Of a DNA stretch of 64,000 nucleotides, positions 11,097 through 21,670 are shown piece after piece. This DNA comes from Acetomicrobium hydrogeniformans (GTDB lineage Bacteria; Synergistota; Synergistia; Synergistales; JAFGMB01). Below the pieces are notes generated by a model. That model was not told the DNA's origin. It ran no database searches and saw nothing but the letters and a program-made list of their open reading frames with translations. The stretch is taken from assembly GCA_016841745.1 (NCBI GenBank), contig JAENYO010000008.1, forward strand, positions 1 to 64,000, read 5' to 3'. Position numbers and translations under genes: made by a program. Each line of letters begins with the position of its first letter. The stretch's first letter is position 1.

Positions 11097-11867
11097 ATGA
11101 TAACCTTTAAAAAAGATCATGAACTGGTTAATATGCGTAGAGCTGGCCAGATCGTAGCTGAAGTTCTCATGGGTCTTAAGGACCTTGTCAAGCCTGGAGT
11201 TTCTACCGGGGAACTTGACGAATGGGTAGAAAAGTATATAAGAGATCAGGGAGCAATCCCCTCTGAAAAGGGGTATCGTGTACCTGGTATCCCTACGCCC
11301 TACCCAAATTCAATCTGTGCTTCCATAAACAATGAAGTTGTTCATGGGATTCCACAGTACGAGAGAAAACTGAAGCTCGGGGATATCATAAGTATTGATG
11401 TTATGGCCTGTTATAACGGATATCATGGTGATGCCGCTTTCTCATACCCAGTGGGAGAAATATCAGAGGATCGCCTCAGACTTCTTGCTGTTACAAAAAA
11501 TAGTCTGGATATAGGAATAGCCCAAGCCCGCTCCGGTAATACAGTGGGAGATATCGGCTTTGCCATAGAAAAATATATTACCGGCCAAGGTTTTGGTATT
11601 GTAAGAGATTATACCGGACACGGGCTTGGTAGGAATCCTCACGAGCCCCCTCAGGTTCCAAATTTTGGCAGACCTGGAAGAGGAGTAACCTTGAAACCGG
11701 GCATGACAATCGCCATAGAACCCATGGTTATGGCAGGTAGGGAAGAAGTGGTTACTGGCTCTGATGGCTGGGTAGTCCTTACTGCAGATGGTTCAGATGC
11801 TGCCCATTTTGAAAAGACGGTTCTGATAACTAAAGATGGAGCTGAAATCTTTACCCCCTGGAAATGA
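11097..11867 (+). CDS. map: Methionine aminopeptidase type I
   Basis: GIPTPYPNSICASINNEVVHGIP...DYTGHGLGRNPHEPPQVPN. Confidence 0.97.
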   Translation: MITFKKDHELVNMRRAGQIVAEVLMGLKDLVKPGVSTGELDEWVEKYIRDQGAIPSEKGYRVPGIPTPYPNSICASINNEVVHGIPQYERKLKLGDIISIDVMACYNGYHGDAAFSYPVGEISEDRLRLLAVTKNSLDIGIAQARSGNTVGDIGFAIEKYITGQGFGIVRDYTGHGLGRNPHEPPQVPNFGRPGRGVTLKPGMTIAIEPMVMAGREEVVTGSDGWVVLTADGSDAAHFEKTVLITKDGAEIFTPWK

Positions 11868-12175
11868 CCGGGATGAAGATAAAGCGATTTCAACCTGGAC
11901 AGGTAGTGATCTCCAGAAAGGGCAAAGATGTTGGTAACTGGTACGTAGTGATTGGCTGGAATGATAAAGAACAAAGGGTTCTTATATGTAACGGGAGGAA
12001 CTGTAATCCCGGAGTACCCAAGAAAAAAAACCCGGTACATTTACAGCGTGTCAGTAGAATTCTTTATGAAGTACCTGAATCTCTTTTGGCAGGACGTTTA
12101 TTAAATGGAGAAAGAATTCGACGGCTTTTGTTGGAAATACAGACAAAAAAGTATCAGAACAAGGAGGTAGATTGA
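11864..12175 (+). CDS. KOW-domain (L14e-like) putative RNA-binding protein
   Basis: [26 protein letters not shown]; location between map and infA. Confidence 0.7.
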   Translation: MTGMKIKRFQPGQVVISRKGKDVGNWYVVIGWNDKEQRVLICNGRNCNPGVPKKKNPVHLQRVSRILYEVPESLLAGRLLNGERIRRLLLEIQTKKYQNKEVD

Positions 12176-12180
12176 ACCTG

Positions 12181-12402
12181 ATGGCTGATAAGGATGATGT
12201 TATCGAAGTGAGGGGCAAGGTTGTTGAACCTCTTCCCAATGCCATGTTCCGGGTTGAACTGGACAATGGTCATAAGTTACTGGCACATGTCTCAGGAAAG
12301 ATGAGGATGCATTTTATAAGGATCCTCCCGGGGGACAAAGTTCTGGTGGAGATCTCTCCCTATGACTTGACTCGTGGCCGGATAGTGTATAGATATAAGT
12401 GA
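12181..12402 (+). CDS. infA: Translation initiation factor IF-1
   Basis: [52 protein letters not shown] at 12181. Confidence 0.97.
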   Translation: MADKDDVIEVRGKVVEPLPNAMFRVELDNGHKLLAHVSGKMRMHFIRILPGDKVLVEISPYDLTRGRIVYRYK

Positions 12403-12463
12403 TTTCCAAACACTGTAAATATACCTTTCAAGGTTTTGAATTTCAGGAGGAGCGTGAATAATT

Positions 12464-12589
12464 ATGAAAGTCAAACCATCGGTAAAGCCGATGTGTGAGT
12501 ACTGCAGGATAATTAAGCGTAATGGAGTGGTAAGGGTTATTTGCAGCAGAAACCCTCGCCATAAACAAAGACAGGGAGCGAGGAGGTAA
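12464..12589 (+). CDS. rpmJ: 50S ribosomal protein L36 (not in the ORF track)
   Basis: Translated by eye: [44 protein letters not shown] aggagg upstream. Confidence 0.95.
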   Translation: MKVKPSVKPMCEYCRIIKRNGVVRVICSRNPRHKQRQGARR

Positions 12590-12593
12590 TCTG

Positions 12594-12971
12594 ATGGCTC
12601 GTATTGCTGGTGTGGATCTGCCCCGCGAAAAAAGGGTAGAAATTGCTCTCACATATATTTTCGGAATAGGTCTTACCACATCAAAGAAGATCCTTGAAAC
12701 TACTAAAGTTAGCCCCGATACCAGGGTTAAGGATCTTACTGAAGATGAGGAGCAGCGACTAAGGAAAGAGATCCAGGAGAACTATAAGGTCGAAGGCGAC
12801 CTTCGCAGAGAAGTGACCATGAATATCAAACGATTGATAGATATCGGTTGCTACAGGGGACTGAGACATCGGCAGGGTCTTCCAGTTCGTGGCCAGAGAA
12901 CCAAGACCAATGCAAGGACTAGAAAAGGTCCAAGGCGCACTGTGGCAGGTAAAAAGAAAACCCCGAGATAA
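12594..12971 (+). CDS. rpsM: 30S ribosomal protein S13
   Basis: [26 protein letters not shown]...[14 protein letters not shown]. Confidence 0.98.
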   Translation: MARIAGVDLPREKRVEIALTYIFGIGLTTSKKILETTKVSPDTRVKDLTEDEEQRLRKEIQENYKVEGDLRREVTMNIKRLIDIGCYRGLRHRQGLPVRGQRTKTNARTRKGPRRTVAGKKKTPR

Positions 12972-13014
12972 CTAGATTATAGCGGGCTAGACAGTTTCAA
13001 GGAGGCTGGATCAC

Positions 13015-13407
13015 GTGGCCAAGCGTACACAGCGAAAAGGCAAACGCAAGGAAAAAAAGAATATAAGCTATGGTGTAGCCCATATTTATTCAACCTTCAA
13101 TAACACTATAGTGAGTATAAGTGACAAAGTTGGTAACACTCTGGCCTGGGCATCAGGCGGTAACGTTGGGTTCAAAGGTGCAAGAAAGTCAACTCCCTTT
13201 GCTGCACAGATCGCAGCCCAGCAGGTTGCAAAACAGGCCCAGGAGCATGGAGTTCAGGAAATTGATGTTGTGGTCAAGGGGCCCGGTCCTGGCAGAGAAT
13301 CCGCTATAAGATCTCTTCAGGCTGCTGGACTTCAGGTTAACATGATTAAAGATACAACACCCATTCCTCACAATGGATGCAGGCCGCCTAAAAGGCGTCG
13401 TGTTTGA
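13015..13407 (+). CDS. rpsK: 30S ribosomal protein S11
   Basis: GTG start; [18 protein letters not shown]...[14 protein letters not shown]. Confidence 0.98.
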   Translation: MAKRTQRKGKRKEKKNISYGVAHIYSTFNNTIVSISDKVGNTLAWASGGNVGFKGARKSTPFAAQIAAQQVAKQAQEHGVQEIDVVVKGPGPGRESAIRSLQAAGLQVNMIKDTTPIPHNGCRPPKRRRV

Positions 13408-13439
13408 TCCGGGTCGAGGATTAGGAGGCGAATTAAATT

Positions 13440-14069
13440 ATGAGCAGATATACAGGACCTGTTTGCCGCTTATGCAGGGCTGAGGGAGTGAAACTTTTTC
13501 TGAAGGGCGATCGTTGTTACACTGAAAAATGTTCTATCGCCAGAAGAGAAACCAAGCCTGGAAAATCAGCAAGCAGCAGAAGAGGCAAAGTTAGCGAATA
13601 TGGTATTCGACTTAGAGAAAAACAAAAGTTGCGTCGGTTCTATGGTATGAACGAATCTCAGTTCAGACGTTACTTTGGGTGGGCGAACAGAATGGCTGGC
13701 CAGACGGGTCATAACTTTCTGCAGCTTCTCGAACAGCGGTTAGATAATGTTGTCTACAGACTGGGTTTCGCCAGCAGCAGAAATCAGGCCAGACAGCTTG
13801 TAATGCATGGACATTTCCTTGTAGATGGGAAAAAAGTGGATATTCCAAGTTTCTTTGTAAAGTCTGGACATCTCATCTCTGTTATTGAAGGAAGCCGAGA
13901 AGTCCCGGTCATTAAAGAAAATGTTGAAGTAGCCGGTTCCAGGACTATTCCCGAATGGTTAGAAGCAAATTCAGAAAAAATGGAAGGAAAAGTTCTTTCA
14001 CTACCAACCCGTGAACAGATCGACGTGCCCGTCAACGAACAGCTGGTTGTCGAGTTCTATGCTAGATAA
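13440..14069 (+). CDS. rpsD: 30S ribosomal protein S4 (Cys-containing, zinc type)
   Basis: [32 protein letters not shown]4 RNA-binding domain. Confidence 0.98.
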   Translation: MSRYTGPVCRLCRAEGVKLFLKGDRCYTEKCSIARRETKPGKSASSRRGKVSEYGIRLREKQKLRRFYGMNESQFRRYFGWANRMAGQTGHNFLQLLEQRLDNVVYRLGFASSRNQARQLVMHGHFLVDGKKVDIPSFFVKSGHLISVIEGSREVPVIKENVEVAGSRTIPEWLEANSEKMEGKVLSLPTREQIDVPVNEQLVVEFYAR

Positions 14070-14079
14070 TAGCAGAAAG

Positions 14080-15108
14080 GTGTTGGATATTTTGGAATTA
14101 ATGCGACCTGAAATTAGAATAGAAGATTGTAGTCCTACTCTTGGTAAGGTTATTCTTGAGCCTCTGGAGAGAGGTTACGGGGTAACGTTAGGCAATGCGC
14201 TTCGCCGGGTGCTTCTCTCTTCGATTAAAGGTGCGGCGATCACGTCCGTAAGGGTCGAGGGTGTTCTGCATGAGTTCACTACGATTCCTGGAGTCAGGGA
14301 AGATGTTATTGAACTTCTGCTTAATCTGAAACATGTACCTGTGAGGTCCTACAGTTCTGAGGTGCGAGTCCTCAGACTAGAGCTTGAAGGTCCTCAAATC
14401 GTTACAGCGTCCATGATAGAGCCTGATAGTGAAGTCGAATTTGTGGACCAAGATGCATACATATGTACTCTTGAAGAAGGCGCACACCTGTCAATGGATC
14501 TCTACGTTGAACAGGGTGAGGGCTATGCCACTATAGATCGGCCTAGGCCAGCTTATCTTCCTGCTGACGCTTTGTTGATAGATGCAATCTTTTCACCTGT
14601 TCAAAGAGTGCAATATGAAGTTCAGGCTGCCAGAGTCGGACAGAGAACTGACTATGACAGACTGGTGCTTGATGTATGGACCAATAGCGTTGTTGAGCCT
14701 GATATTGCTGTCTGTGAGGCAGCAAAGATTATACGGAGTTATTTCGGGATGATTGTAGAGGATATTGAAAAGATCCATCCTGTTGAGCATGGTGAGGGTT
14801 ACTTGATAGAAGGTTCAGAGGAAGTTCCTGTTTCATCAGAGATTGAAAGTGATAGTCTATCTGAAGAACAGGACACACTTCTTGCCAGGCCGGTGAGAGA
14901 ACTGGAACTTTCAATCAGGAGCGAGAACTGTCTCCTTCGCGGAGGAATCCACACTATCGGGGATCTCTTGAGCAAGTCCAGAGATGATCTTCTGAAAATA
15001 CGTAACCTGGGAAAGATCTCTCTGAGAGAAATAGAGGAAAAGATCTTTAAGCTGGGGTTACAGCTCCGTAACGACAAAGCTGAAGATAATTTACTGAAGG
15101 AGGAATAA
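14080..15108 (+). CDS. rpoA: DNA-directed RNA polymerase subunit alpha
   Basis: LEPLERGYGVTLGNALRRVLLSSIKGAAITSVR; alpha-CTD present. Start uncertain: GTG 14080, TTG 14083 or ATG 14101; the track's 14011 start overlaps rpsD. Confidence 0.95.
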   Translation: MLDILELMRPEIRIEDCSPTLGKVILEPLERGYGVTLGNALRRVLLSSIKGAAITSVRVEGVLHEFTTIPGVREDVIELLLNLKHVPVRSYSSEVRVLRLELEGPQIVTASMIEPDSEVEFVDQDAYICTLEEGAHLSMDLYVEQGEGYATIDRPRPAYLPADALLIDAIFSPVQRVQYEVQAARVGQRTDYDRLVLDVWTNSVVEPDIAVCEAAKIIRSYFGMIVEDIEKIHPVEHGEGYLIEGSEEVPVSSEIESDSLSEEQDTLLARPVRELELSIRSENCLLRGGIHTIGDLLSKSRDDLLKIRNLGKISLREIEEKIFKLGLQLRNDKAEDNLLKEE

Positions 15109-15112
15109 TTCC

Positions 15113-15466
15113 ATGAGACATCATATGGATAGAAGGACCCTCGGTCGTTATGGTAGTCACCGAAAAGCTATGCTTGCTAATCTTGCAGCCAATCTTTTCC
15201 TTGAAGAGAGCATTGTTACAACGCTCACTCGAGCTAAAGAATTGAGACGTGTTTCTGAAAAACTTATTACCAGGGCTAAGGGTAATACTTTGCACAACAA
15301 ACGGATTGTTCGTTCCAGACTTCCTCATAAGGAAGCATCCCACAAGCTGTTTGATGATATAGCAAAAAGATATGAATCTCGTCCGGGAGGTTATACCCGA
15401 ATAGTAAAACTTGGATACCGCAAGGGAGATGCCTCTCCCATGGCTATCATTCAGCTGGTAGAATAA
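15113..15466 (+). CDS. rplQ: 50S ribosomal protein L17
   Basis: MDRRTLGRYGSHRKAMLANLAANLFLEESIVTTLTRAKELR. Confidence 0.97.
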   Translation: MRHHMDRRTLGRYGSHRKAMLANLAANLFLEESIVTTLTRAKELRRVSEKLITRAKGNTLHNKRIVRSRLPHKEASHKLFDDIAKRYESRPGGYTRIVKLGYRKGDASPMAIIQLVE

Positions 15467-15468
15467 AT

Positions 15469-16296
15469 ATGCCTGAAGATGTGGTGTTCAGTCTGAGGGA
15501 TGTTTATTTTAAGTATCCCGGCTCAGATGAGGCTGCATTGAAAGGGATCGATCTTGAAGTGCAAGCGGGAGAGTGGGTAGCCCTGGTTGGTAGTAATGGA
15601 TCCGGAAAATCCACACTTGCCAGAATCCTTAACGCCCTGCTGATACCAACGCAGGGCGCTTGTTTTATTCTCGATATGGATAGTAAGGAAAGTGAGAATA
15701 TCTGGGCTATACGAAGCAAGGTCGCCATGGTTTTTCAGAATCCAGATAACCAGATAGTGGCAAGTGTTGTTGAGGATGACACTGCTTTCGGGCCAGAAAA
15801 CCTTGGTCTCTGTCCTTCCGATATTTGTGAAAAAGTAACATGGTCCCTTGATGCCACCGGTCTAACTGAATACAGGAATAAAGCAACGTATGCTCTTTCT
15901 GGTGGACAGAAACAGAGATTGGCTGTTGCGGGAGCCCTTGCCATGACTCCTCCTGTTATTGTTCTTGATGAACCGACCGCCATGCTTGATCCCCAGGGAA
16001 GAAAAGATCTTCTAAATGTTCTTTCTGAGCTTCACATGCAGGGAATGACCATCGTATATATCAGCCATAGGATAGAAGAGATCCTTTCCTGTGACCGTGT
16101 TATAGTAATGAATGAGGGGAATGTGAGTTGGGATGGTACACCGCGAGACCTCTTCGAATTTGGAAAAGGAATAGAAAAATGGGGACTTGAAGTCCCACCA
16201 ATTGTTCGTCTCTGGTCCATGTTGAAAAATGCGGGGATCATCTCTAAAGAAGTTCAACCTACGAAGGATGGAGTAGTTCATGCGTTATGTCCATAG
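15469..16296 (+). CDS. ecfA1: ECF transporter ATPase EcfA1 (CbiO family)
   Basis: Walker A GSNGSGKST, LSGGQKQR, VIVLDEPTAMLDP; followed by a second ATPase and EcfT. Confidence 0.9.
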   Translation: MPEDVVFSLRDVYFKYPGSDEAALKGIDLEVQAGEWVALVGSNGSGKSTLARILNALLIPTQGACFILDMDSKESENIWAIRSKVAMVFQNPDNQIVASVVEDDTAFGPENLGLCPSDICEKVTWSLDATGLTEYRNKATYALSGGQKQRLAVAGALAMTPPVIVLDEPTAMLDPQGRKDLLNVLSELHMQGMTIVYISHRIEEILSCDRVIVMNEGNVSWDGTPRDLFEFGKGIEKWGLEVPPIVRLWSMLKNAGIISKEVQPTKDGVVHALCP

Positions 16297-17129
16297 AAAT
16301 TCATAACCTAAAACATGTATACCATCCAGGGACTCCCCTTGAAACAATAGCTCTTCAAGGCATTGATCTGTCTATTCACATGAAACAATGGCTTACTGTT
16401 GTTGGACATACAGGTAGCGGTAAATCTACACTTGCACAACATCTCAATGCCCTCCTTTTTTGTCAGGAAGGAACTATCAAAGTCGATAGTATCTCCCTTG
16501 ATCCCAGAAGCAAACAACTACGGACTGTGAGGCAGAAGGTTGGTCTTGTTTTTCAGTACCCGGAACAGCAGCTCTTTGCAGAAACTATATATGATGAAGT
16601 TGCTTTTGCTCCTAGAAACTGGGGAGTCGACCCTGACACTGTTGCTGAAAGAGTTGAAAATGCCCTGGTACGAGTTGGGTTGAATTCTTCCTTTTATCAG
16701 CGCAGTCCATTTCATCTTTCCGGAGGAGAAAAAAGAAGAGTAGCGATAGCATCAGTACTCTCAGCCAATCCGGATTATCTGGTACTTGATGAACCTACTG
16801 CGGGACTGGATGCCTCAGGTAGAAAGGATCTGATGGGTCTTCTTGCGGGTCTTAGAGAAGATGGACTTGGTATTGTCCTTATAACTCATGATCTTGAGCT
16901 GGCCCTTGCTTGCAGCGAGAAAATTCTTGTACTGGAGCATGGGAGACAATTGACTTATGGAACTCCCGAGAATGTGATCGATTCTCTACTGAAAAGACAT
17001 GTGTATGGCTTGCTTCTTCCTGAGGTTGTCCAGATGTCTCATGAGTTGTTCCTCAAAGGATTAGATGTTCCTATAACCGGAGATGAATTCTTATTGGCAC
17101 AAGTCCTAATTGAGAAGGTACGAAAATGA
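16287..17129 (+). CDS. ecfA2: ECF transporter ATPase EcfA2 (CbiO family)
   Basis: GHTGSGKSTL, LSGGEKRRVAIA, LVLDEPTAGLD. Confidence 0.9.
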   Translation: MSIEIHNLKHVYHPGTPLETIALQGIDLSIHMKQWLTVVGHTGSGKSTLAQHLNALLFCQEGTIKVDSISLDPRSKQLRTVRQKVGLVFQYPEQQLFAETIYDEVAFAPRNWGVDPDTVAERVENALVRVGLNSSFYQRSPFHLSGGEKRRVAIASVLSANPDYLVLDEPTAGLDASGRKDLMGLLAGLREDGLGIVLITHDLELALACSEKILVLEHGRQLTYGTPENVIDSLLKRHVYGLLLPEVVQMSHELFLKGLDVPITGDEFLLAQVLIEKVRK

Positions 17130-17938
17130 AATTCCTCGATCACCTAACCTTTGGACAATATATACCTGCTGATTCTTTTGTCCATAATGCAGATCCAAGG
17201 GGCAAAATACTGGGAACAATAATCCTTCTTACTGGGGTTTTCCTGGTAAAACATCCGTCCGCCTTTTGTATATGGGCATTATTCCTTCTTGGTGTAATCC
17301 TTATGTCCAGACTTTCAATAAGACTGGTCATGGGTTCCGCTAAACCTGTAATGATATTAGTTCTTTTCACGGCATTTATCCATTTTCTTTTTACTGGGGG
17401 AGAGCCATTATTCAAGCTCGGGTTCGTTAAGATTACCTACGAAGGGCTGAGAATGGGTGTGTATATGGGACTAAGACTACTTTTTCTTGTTCTTTTTGCA
17501 TCTATCCTAACATTGACTACCAGTCCTATGGAACTTGCTGATGGTCTTGAAAGCCTTTTTTCTCCACTCAAGCCATTTGGTTTTCCCGCTCATGAACTGG
17601 CCATGATGATGACTATCGCATTACGTTTTATCCCTACCCTTCTTGATGAAACTGACAGGATAATGAAGGCACAACTGGCAAGGGGAGCGGATCTTGACAA
17701 GGGTAACATCTGGAATCGCCTGAAGGCTTTTATCCCTGTCCTTATTCCTTTATTCGTTATAGTATTTCAGAGAGCCGAAGATCTTGCCATCGCCATGGAA
17801 GCCAGGTGTTACAAGGGCGGCAAGGGGCGTACCAGAATGCATCCTCTAGCATGGAAATATAAAGATACTATAGGGCTGGTGATCACAATCAGTGCTGTTG
17901 CTCTTTTAAGTTTTCTTGATCGCAGGTTATGGCTCTGA
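17126..17938 (+). CDS. ecfT: ECF transporter transmembrane protein EcfT
   Basis: Multipass; ADPRGKILGT, EARCYKGGKGRTRM. Confidence 0.9.
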   Translation: MKFLDHLTFGQYIPADSFVHNADPRGKILGTIILLTGVFLVKHPSAFCIWALFLLGVILMSRLSIRLVMGSAKPVMILVLFTAFIHFLFTGGEPLFKLGFVKITYEGLRMGVYMGLRLLFLVLFASILTLTTSPMELADGLESLFSPLKPFGFPAHELAMMMTIALRFIPTLLDETDRIMKAQLARGADLDKGNIWNRLKAFIPVLIPLFVIVFQRAEDLAIAMEARCYKGGKGRTRMHPLAWKYKDTIGLVITISAVALLSFLDRRLWL

Positions 17939-18684
17939 TGCGGTATGCCGCTACAGTAACTTATGATGGAAGTCAATTAGCTGGATGGCAGAAACAGCCA
18001 AATGCCATTACTGTCCAGGAAATAGTTGAACAAAATCTGACAAAGCTTTCTGATGTCTATGTCAATGTCCAGGCAGCAGGAAGAACCGATAGTGGTGTAC
18101 ACGCCCGTGGCCAGGTGGTATCCTTTTCTCTTAGGAATCTCTGGAATGAAGAGCGACTTCTTCTTGCTATGAACGCCAATCTTCCCCAGGCCGTCCGAGT
18201 TACTAGAATAAGGATAGTAACGCCAGATTTCCATGCCAGGCGCTCTGCTCTATGGAGGGAATATCGTTATTTTGTCTGGCATGGTAAGTTCTGTTATCCC
18301 CACATTGCAAAATATGTCTGGTGGAATAAACGGGAATGGAATATGCAAAAGGTTAGGGCAGCTTGCAGTATGATGGAAGGAACACATAATTTCAGGGCCT
18401 TTTGCAGAGTATCAGAATGCCCTGAAAATAGCTTCAGGAATATTTTAAGGCTAAAAGTCTGTTCAAATCGAAACCTGACAGTATTCCGGATTCGAGGGAA
18501 TGCATTTCTTACTAATATGGTACGGATAATGATGGGTAACATAAACCTTGTTGGAATAGGGAAATATGACACGGAATGGATCGATGAATTGCTAAGTGGA
18601 AAAAGCAGGATCTTCTCAGGTGCGACTGCCCCCTCAAGCGGGCTTTTCCTATGGAGTGTAGGCTATAATACTTTCTCAAGTTGA
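17929..18684 (+). CDS. truA: tRNA pseudouridine(38-40) synthase TruA
   Basis: YDGSQLAGWQKQPNAITVQ..., AAGRTDSGVHARGQVV catalytic motif. Confidence 0.96.
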   Translation: MALMRYAATVTYDGSQLAGWQKQPNAITVQEIVEQNLTKLSDVYVNVQAAGRTDSGVHARGQVVSFSLRNLWNEERLLLAMNANLPQAVRVTRIRIVTPDFHARRSALWREYRYFVWHGKFCYPHIAKYVWWNKREWNMQKVRAACSMMEGTHNFRAFCRVSECPENSFRNILRLKVCSNRNLTVFRIRGNAFLTNMVRIMMGNINLVGIGKYDTEWIDELLSGKSRIFSGATAPSSGLFLWSVGYNTFSS

Positions 18685-18798
18685 TTACTTGCGGTGCCTG
18701 AAGATAAGTTATATTCTTGTAACTGGTTGTTATTAAAGCCTATGAATCAAACCTTCTTTATAACAATTACTGTTTCGTAGTCAAAGGAGGAAACTAAT

Positions 18799-19845
18799 TT
18801 GTTTGGAACTGATATAGGAATCGATCTTGGGACGGCGACTGTCCTCATATATGTAAAAGGAAAAGGGATAGTTTTAAGGGAACCCTCAGTTGTAGCTGTT
18901 GATCTTGAAAATGGCAGGATACTGGCTGTTGGTGATGAAGCTAAAAACATGGTTGGAAGGACACCAGCAAGTGTTGTTTCGGTAAGGCCTCTGAGAGATG
19001 GCGTTATTGCAGATTATACGATGACAGAGACCATGCTTAGATATTTTATGAAACGAATCAACACTGGAATGAGAAAGTTCTTCAAAAACCGGGTAATGAT
19101 ATGTGTCCCATCAGGTGCTACTGATGTTGAAAGAAGAGCAGTTCTCGAAGCCGCTGTCGAAGTTGGCGCCAGGGATGCTTACCTGATAGAAGAACCAATG
19201 GCTGCCGCCATTGGTGCGAACCTCGAGATTCAGGAACCCAAAGGGAAAATGGTAGTCGATATAGGTGGTGGAACCACAGATATCGCAGTTATTTCCCTTG
19301 GGGGTATCGTTGTATCAAAATCACTGAGAATTGGTGGAGATAAGTTCGATGAGGCGATCATCCGTTTTCTTCGCAAACAACATAACCTTGCCATTGGAGA
19401 GCAAACTGCTGAAAAACTGAAGATCCAGATCGGTAACTGTAGTGATGATGGAGAGGAAGTAAAGATGACCTTAAAAGGCAGAGATCTTATCCTGGGTCTA
19501 CCGAGACAAATAGAGATTAGCAGTTCAAGTGTTCGTTCGGCTATCGGCGAAATGGTTCATGCGATCGTCGATGGAGTAAAAAATGTTCTTGAAATTACTC
19601 CGCCTGAACTTGCTGCTGATATTATAGATCTAGGTATAGTCCTTACAGGAGGAGGGGCTCTTCTAAAGGGACTACCTGAGCTTATTTCTCAGGAAACTCA
19701 GATCAATTGTTTCACAGCTGAAGATCCTACTGAATGTGTTGCGTTAGGAACGGGACAGGCTCTTGCGGGTATTGAAAAACTTAAAGATTCCGGTAGAAGC
19801 GGCATACTTGCAGTAAGCCGAAAAGGCAGACGTAGAAGATGGTAG
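18799..19845 (+). CDS. mreB: Rod shape-determining protein MreB/Mbl
   Basis: TTG start; GTDIGIDLGTATVLIYVKGKGIVLREPSVVA; actin-fold phosphate loops; basic C-terminus KGRRRRW. Confidence 0.93.
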   Translation: MFGTDIGIDLGTATVLIYVKGKGIVLREPSVVAVDLENGRILAVGDEAKNMVGRTPASVVSVRPLRDGVIADYTMTETMLRYFMKRINTGMRKFFKNRVMICVPSGATDVERRAVLEAAVEVGARDAYLIEEPMAAAIGANLEIQEPKGKMVVDIGGGTTDIAVISLGGIVVSKSLRIGGDKFDEAIIRFLRKQHNLAIGEQTAEKLKIQIGNCSDDGEEVKMTLKGRDLILGLPRQIEISSSSVRSAIGEMVHAIVDGVKNVLEITPPELAADIIDLGIVLTGGGALLKGLPELISQETQINCFTAEDPTECVALGTGQALAGIEKLKDSGRSGILAVSRKGRRRRW

Positions 19846-19923
19846 AAGCTTTTACCAACATAAAAAAGATAAACGGATCCTTCTCTGGGTGGTGTCATAC
19901 CTCTAACAAGGTATTCCTGGATA

Positions 19924-20361
19924 ATGGGTGGTGAATTCAACAAATACTGGTGGTCATGTGGTGTGTCTTTCTCCTGTCTTGGTTGCGGGAGGTGTTGTAG
20001 AGGAGAACCTGGATCCATATGGGTTACCCGGGATGAAATCTTTTCTATCATTGCATTTCTTGATATTTCATCAGAGAAATCCTTTCAGAGGAAATATATG
20101 ACCAGGAAGTGGAAGCGACCAAGCATCGCAGAAAAAAGGAATGGAGAATGTATCTTTTATAATTCGGATAACCACAGGTGTTCTATTTATCCGGTGAAAC
20201 CTGCTCAATGTTCTCTATATCCATTTTGGCCATCTATCTTCAAATCAGAGAAAGAATGGGATAGGCATTCCCGGATTTGTCCAGGGATGAACCAGGGTAA
20301 ATTCTATAGTGCCGAGAGTATCGCCGCTATTCTTATTTCAAGTCCTTTCCCTGATCTTTAG
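19924..20361 (+). CDS. YkgJ-family cysteine-cluster protein
   Basis: FSCLGCGRCCRGEPGSIWVTRDEI...CSIYPVKPAQCSLYPFWP. Confidence 0.85.
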   Translation: MGGEFNKYWWSCGVSFSCLGCGRCCRGEPGSIWVTRDEIFSIIAFLDISSEKSFQRKYMTRKWKRPSIAEKRNGECIFYNSDNHRCSIYPVKPAQCSLYPFWPSIFKSEKEWDRHSRICPGMNQGKFYSAESIAAILISSPFPDL

Positions 20362-20500
20362 TTTCAGGAAAAGCAGATACCGGTAGCGGCTTTTAACTGT
20401 TTTTACCGATGTATAATCTCTGAAAAAGGTTATTCTATATCTGGGAACCAGAATTAGATTTTGTCCTGGTTGAAGTTTTCTATCCCGGGAGGTGGTTTAC

Positions 20501-21637
20501 TTGGAACCTCATCTTTTGTCCGATCTTAATTGGGTTTTCATAATTGGTCTTTTAATAGCAAGTGGGCTTTTTGCATATCTCGGTGATATCCTTGGGACAA
20601 AAATAGGTAAAAAGAGGATATCCATTCTGGGATTAAGACCTCGACATACGGGTTCGATAATTACTGCAATTACTGGAATTACCATTGCCCTTGTTGTGCT
20701 TGGCTCCCTTGCTGTTACCTCAGATACTGTTCGAACGATCCTTTTCAGCATGAAATTTCTTCAGCGTCAGATTACACAATTGACTTCTGACCTTCAGGAT
20801 AGCAGAGATGAGGCTGAACTGACTTATCTGAGTCTTATGGATACACAGGTTAAACTGGAAACACAGGAGGAAAAACTACGATCAGTTGGAGAGCTTCTTA
20901 CAAAGAATATCTCCCAGTTACAACAGACTCAAGCTGAACTTGGAGATCTGAAGACGGAAAAACAGCAACTTGATACAACCATAAGTAGCCTCCATATAGA
21001 AGCAGAACAACTCAAGAAGGGGCTTACTGAAGTTAGAGGAGGAAGAATCATTGTTTTCGCAGATGAACTTCTTGCTCAACATTCGGTTGTCCCGGAAACT
21101 GCAGGGGATGTGATTCAAAGCATTATTGATCGTCTTGTGCAGAGAACAGAGTTCATAGTTGCAGTTCGACTTGGGATAGATCCTGAAAACATTACAATTG
21201 TTCTTGATCCGGAACAAATGAATTCAGCCTTGGCAGAAACAGTGAATTCCAGAACAAGAAAGTTCGTCAGACTCCTTGCTGCATCAAATATCCTTGCAGG
21301 GGAACCCGTAAATGTAAAGATAGAAGTCAGAGAAAGTCTACCTGTATATGATAAAGATACCCTTTTATGGTCTGAGATAATTGAGTTACCCCCCCACGAA
21401 TCAGATGCTGAGGCCTTTCTACATACCCTGTTAAGAAAAGTGAACAGTAAAGCAGTAAATGATGGGGTCCTGCCTGACCCTGTTAATGGAACTGTCGGAA
21501 TCCTTGATGCGAGCGATTTCTTTGACGCAGTAGAAATACTTTCAGGGGCGCAAAAACCTGTTGTTGTAAAAATATTTACCCGCGAGGAAGTCTTTACTGA
21601 AGGTCCTGTAAGGGTGAAGATCGATATACAAAATTAA
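20501..21637 (+). CDS. DUF3084-like coiled-coil membrane protein
   Basis: N-terminal TM segments with YLGDILGTKIGKKRISILGLRPRHTG, then long coiled coil and C-terminal domain; TTG start after gggaggtgg. Confidence 0.7.
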   Translation: MEPHLLSDLNWVFIIGLLIASGLFAYLGDILGTKIGKKRISILGLRPRHTGSIITAITGITIALVVLGSLAVTSDTVRTILFSMKFLQRQITQLTSDLQDSRDEAELTYLSLMDTQVKLETQEEKLRSVGELLTKNISQLQQTQAELGDLKTEKQQLDTTISSLHIEAEQLKKGLTEVRGGRIIVFADELLAQHSVVPETAGDVIQSIIDRLVQRTEFIVAVRLGIDPENITIVLDPEQMNSALAETVNSRTRKFVRLLAASNILAGEPVNVKIEVRESLPVYDKDTLLWSEIIELPPHESDAEAFLHTLLRKVNSKAVNDGVLPDPVNGTVGILDASDFFDAVEILSGAQKPVVVKIFTREEVFTEGPVRVKIDIQN

Positions 21638-21670
21638 TAGCAACTTTGAAATACAAGGGAGGGACATTAC

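Noticed and set aside
6403-14069. Zinc-type S14, S4 and L36 as an unusual set
   Set aside because: C+ versions are common; zinc-independent paralogues cannot be assessed from this window.
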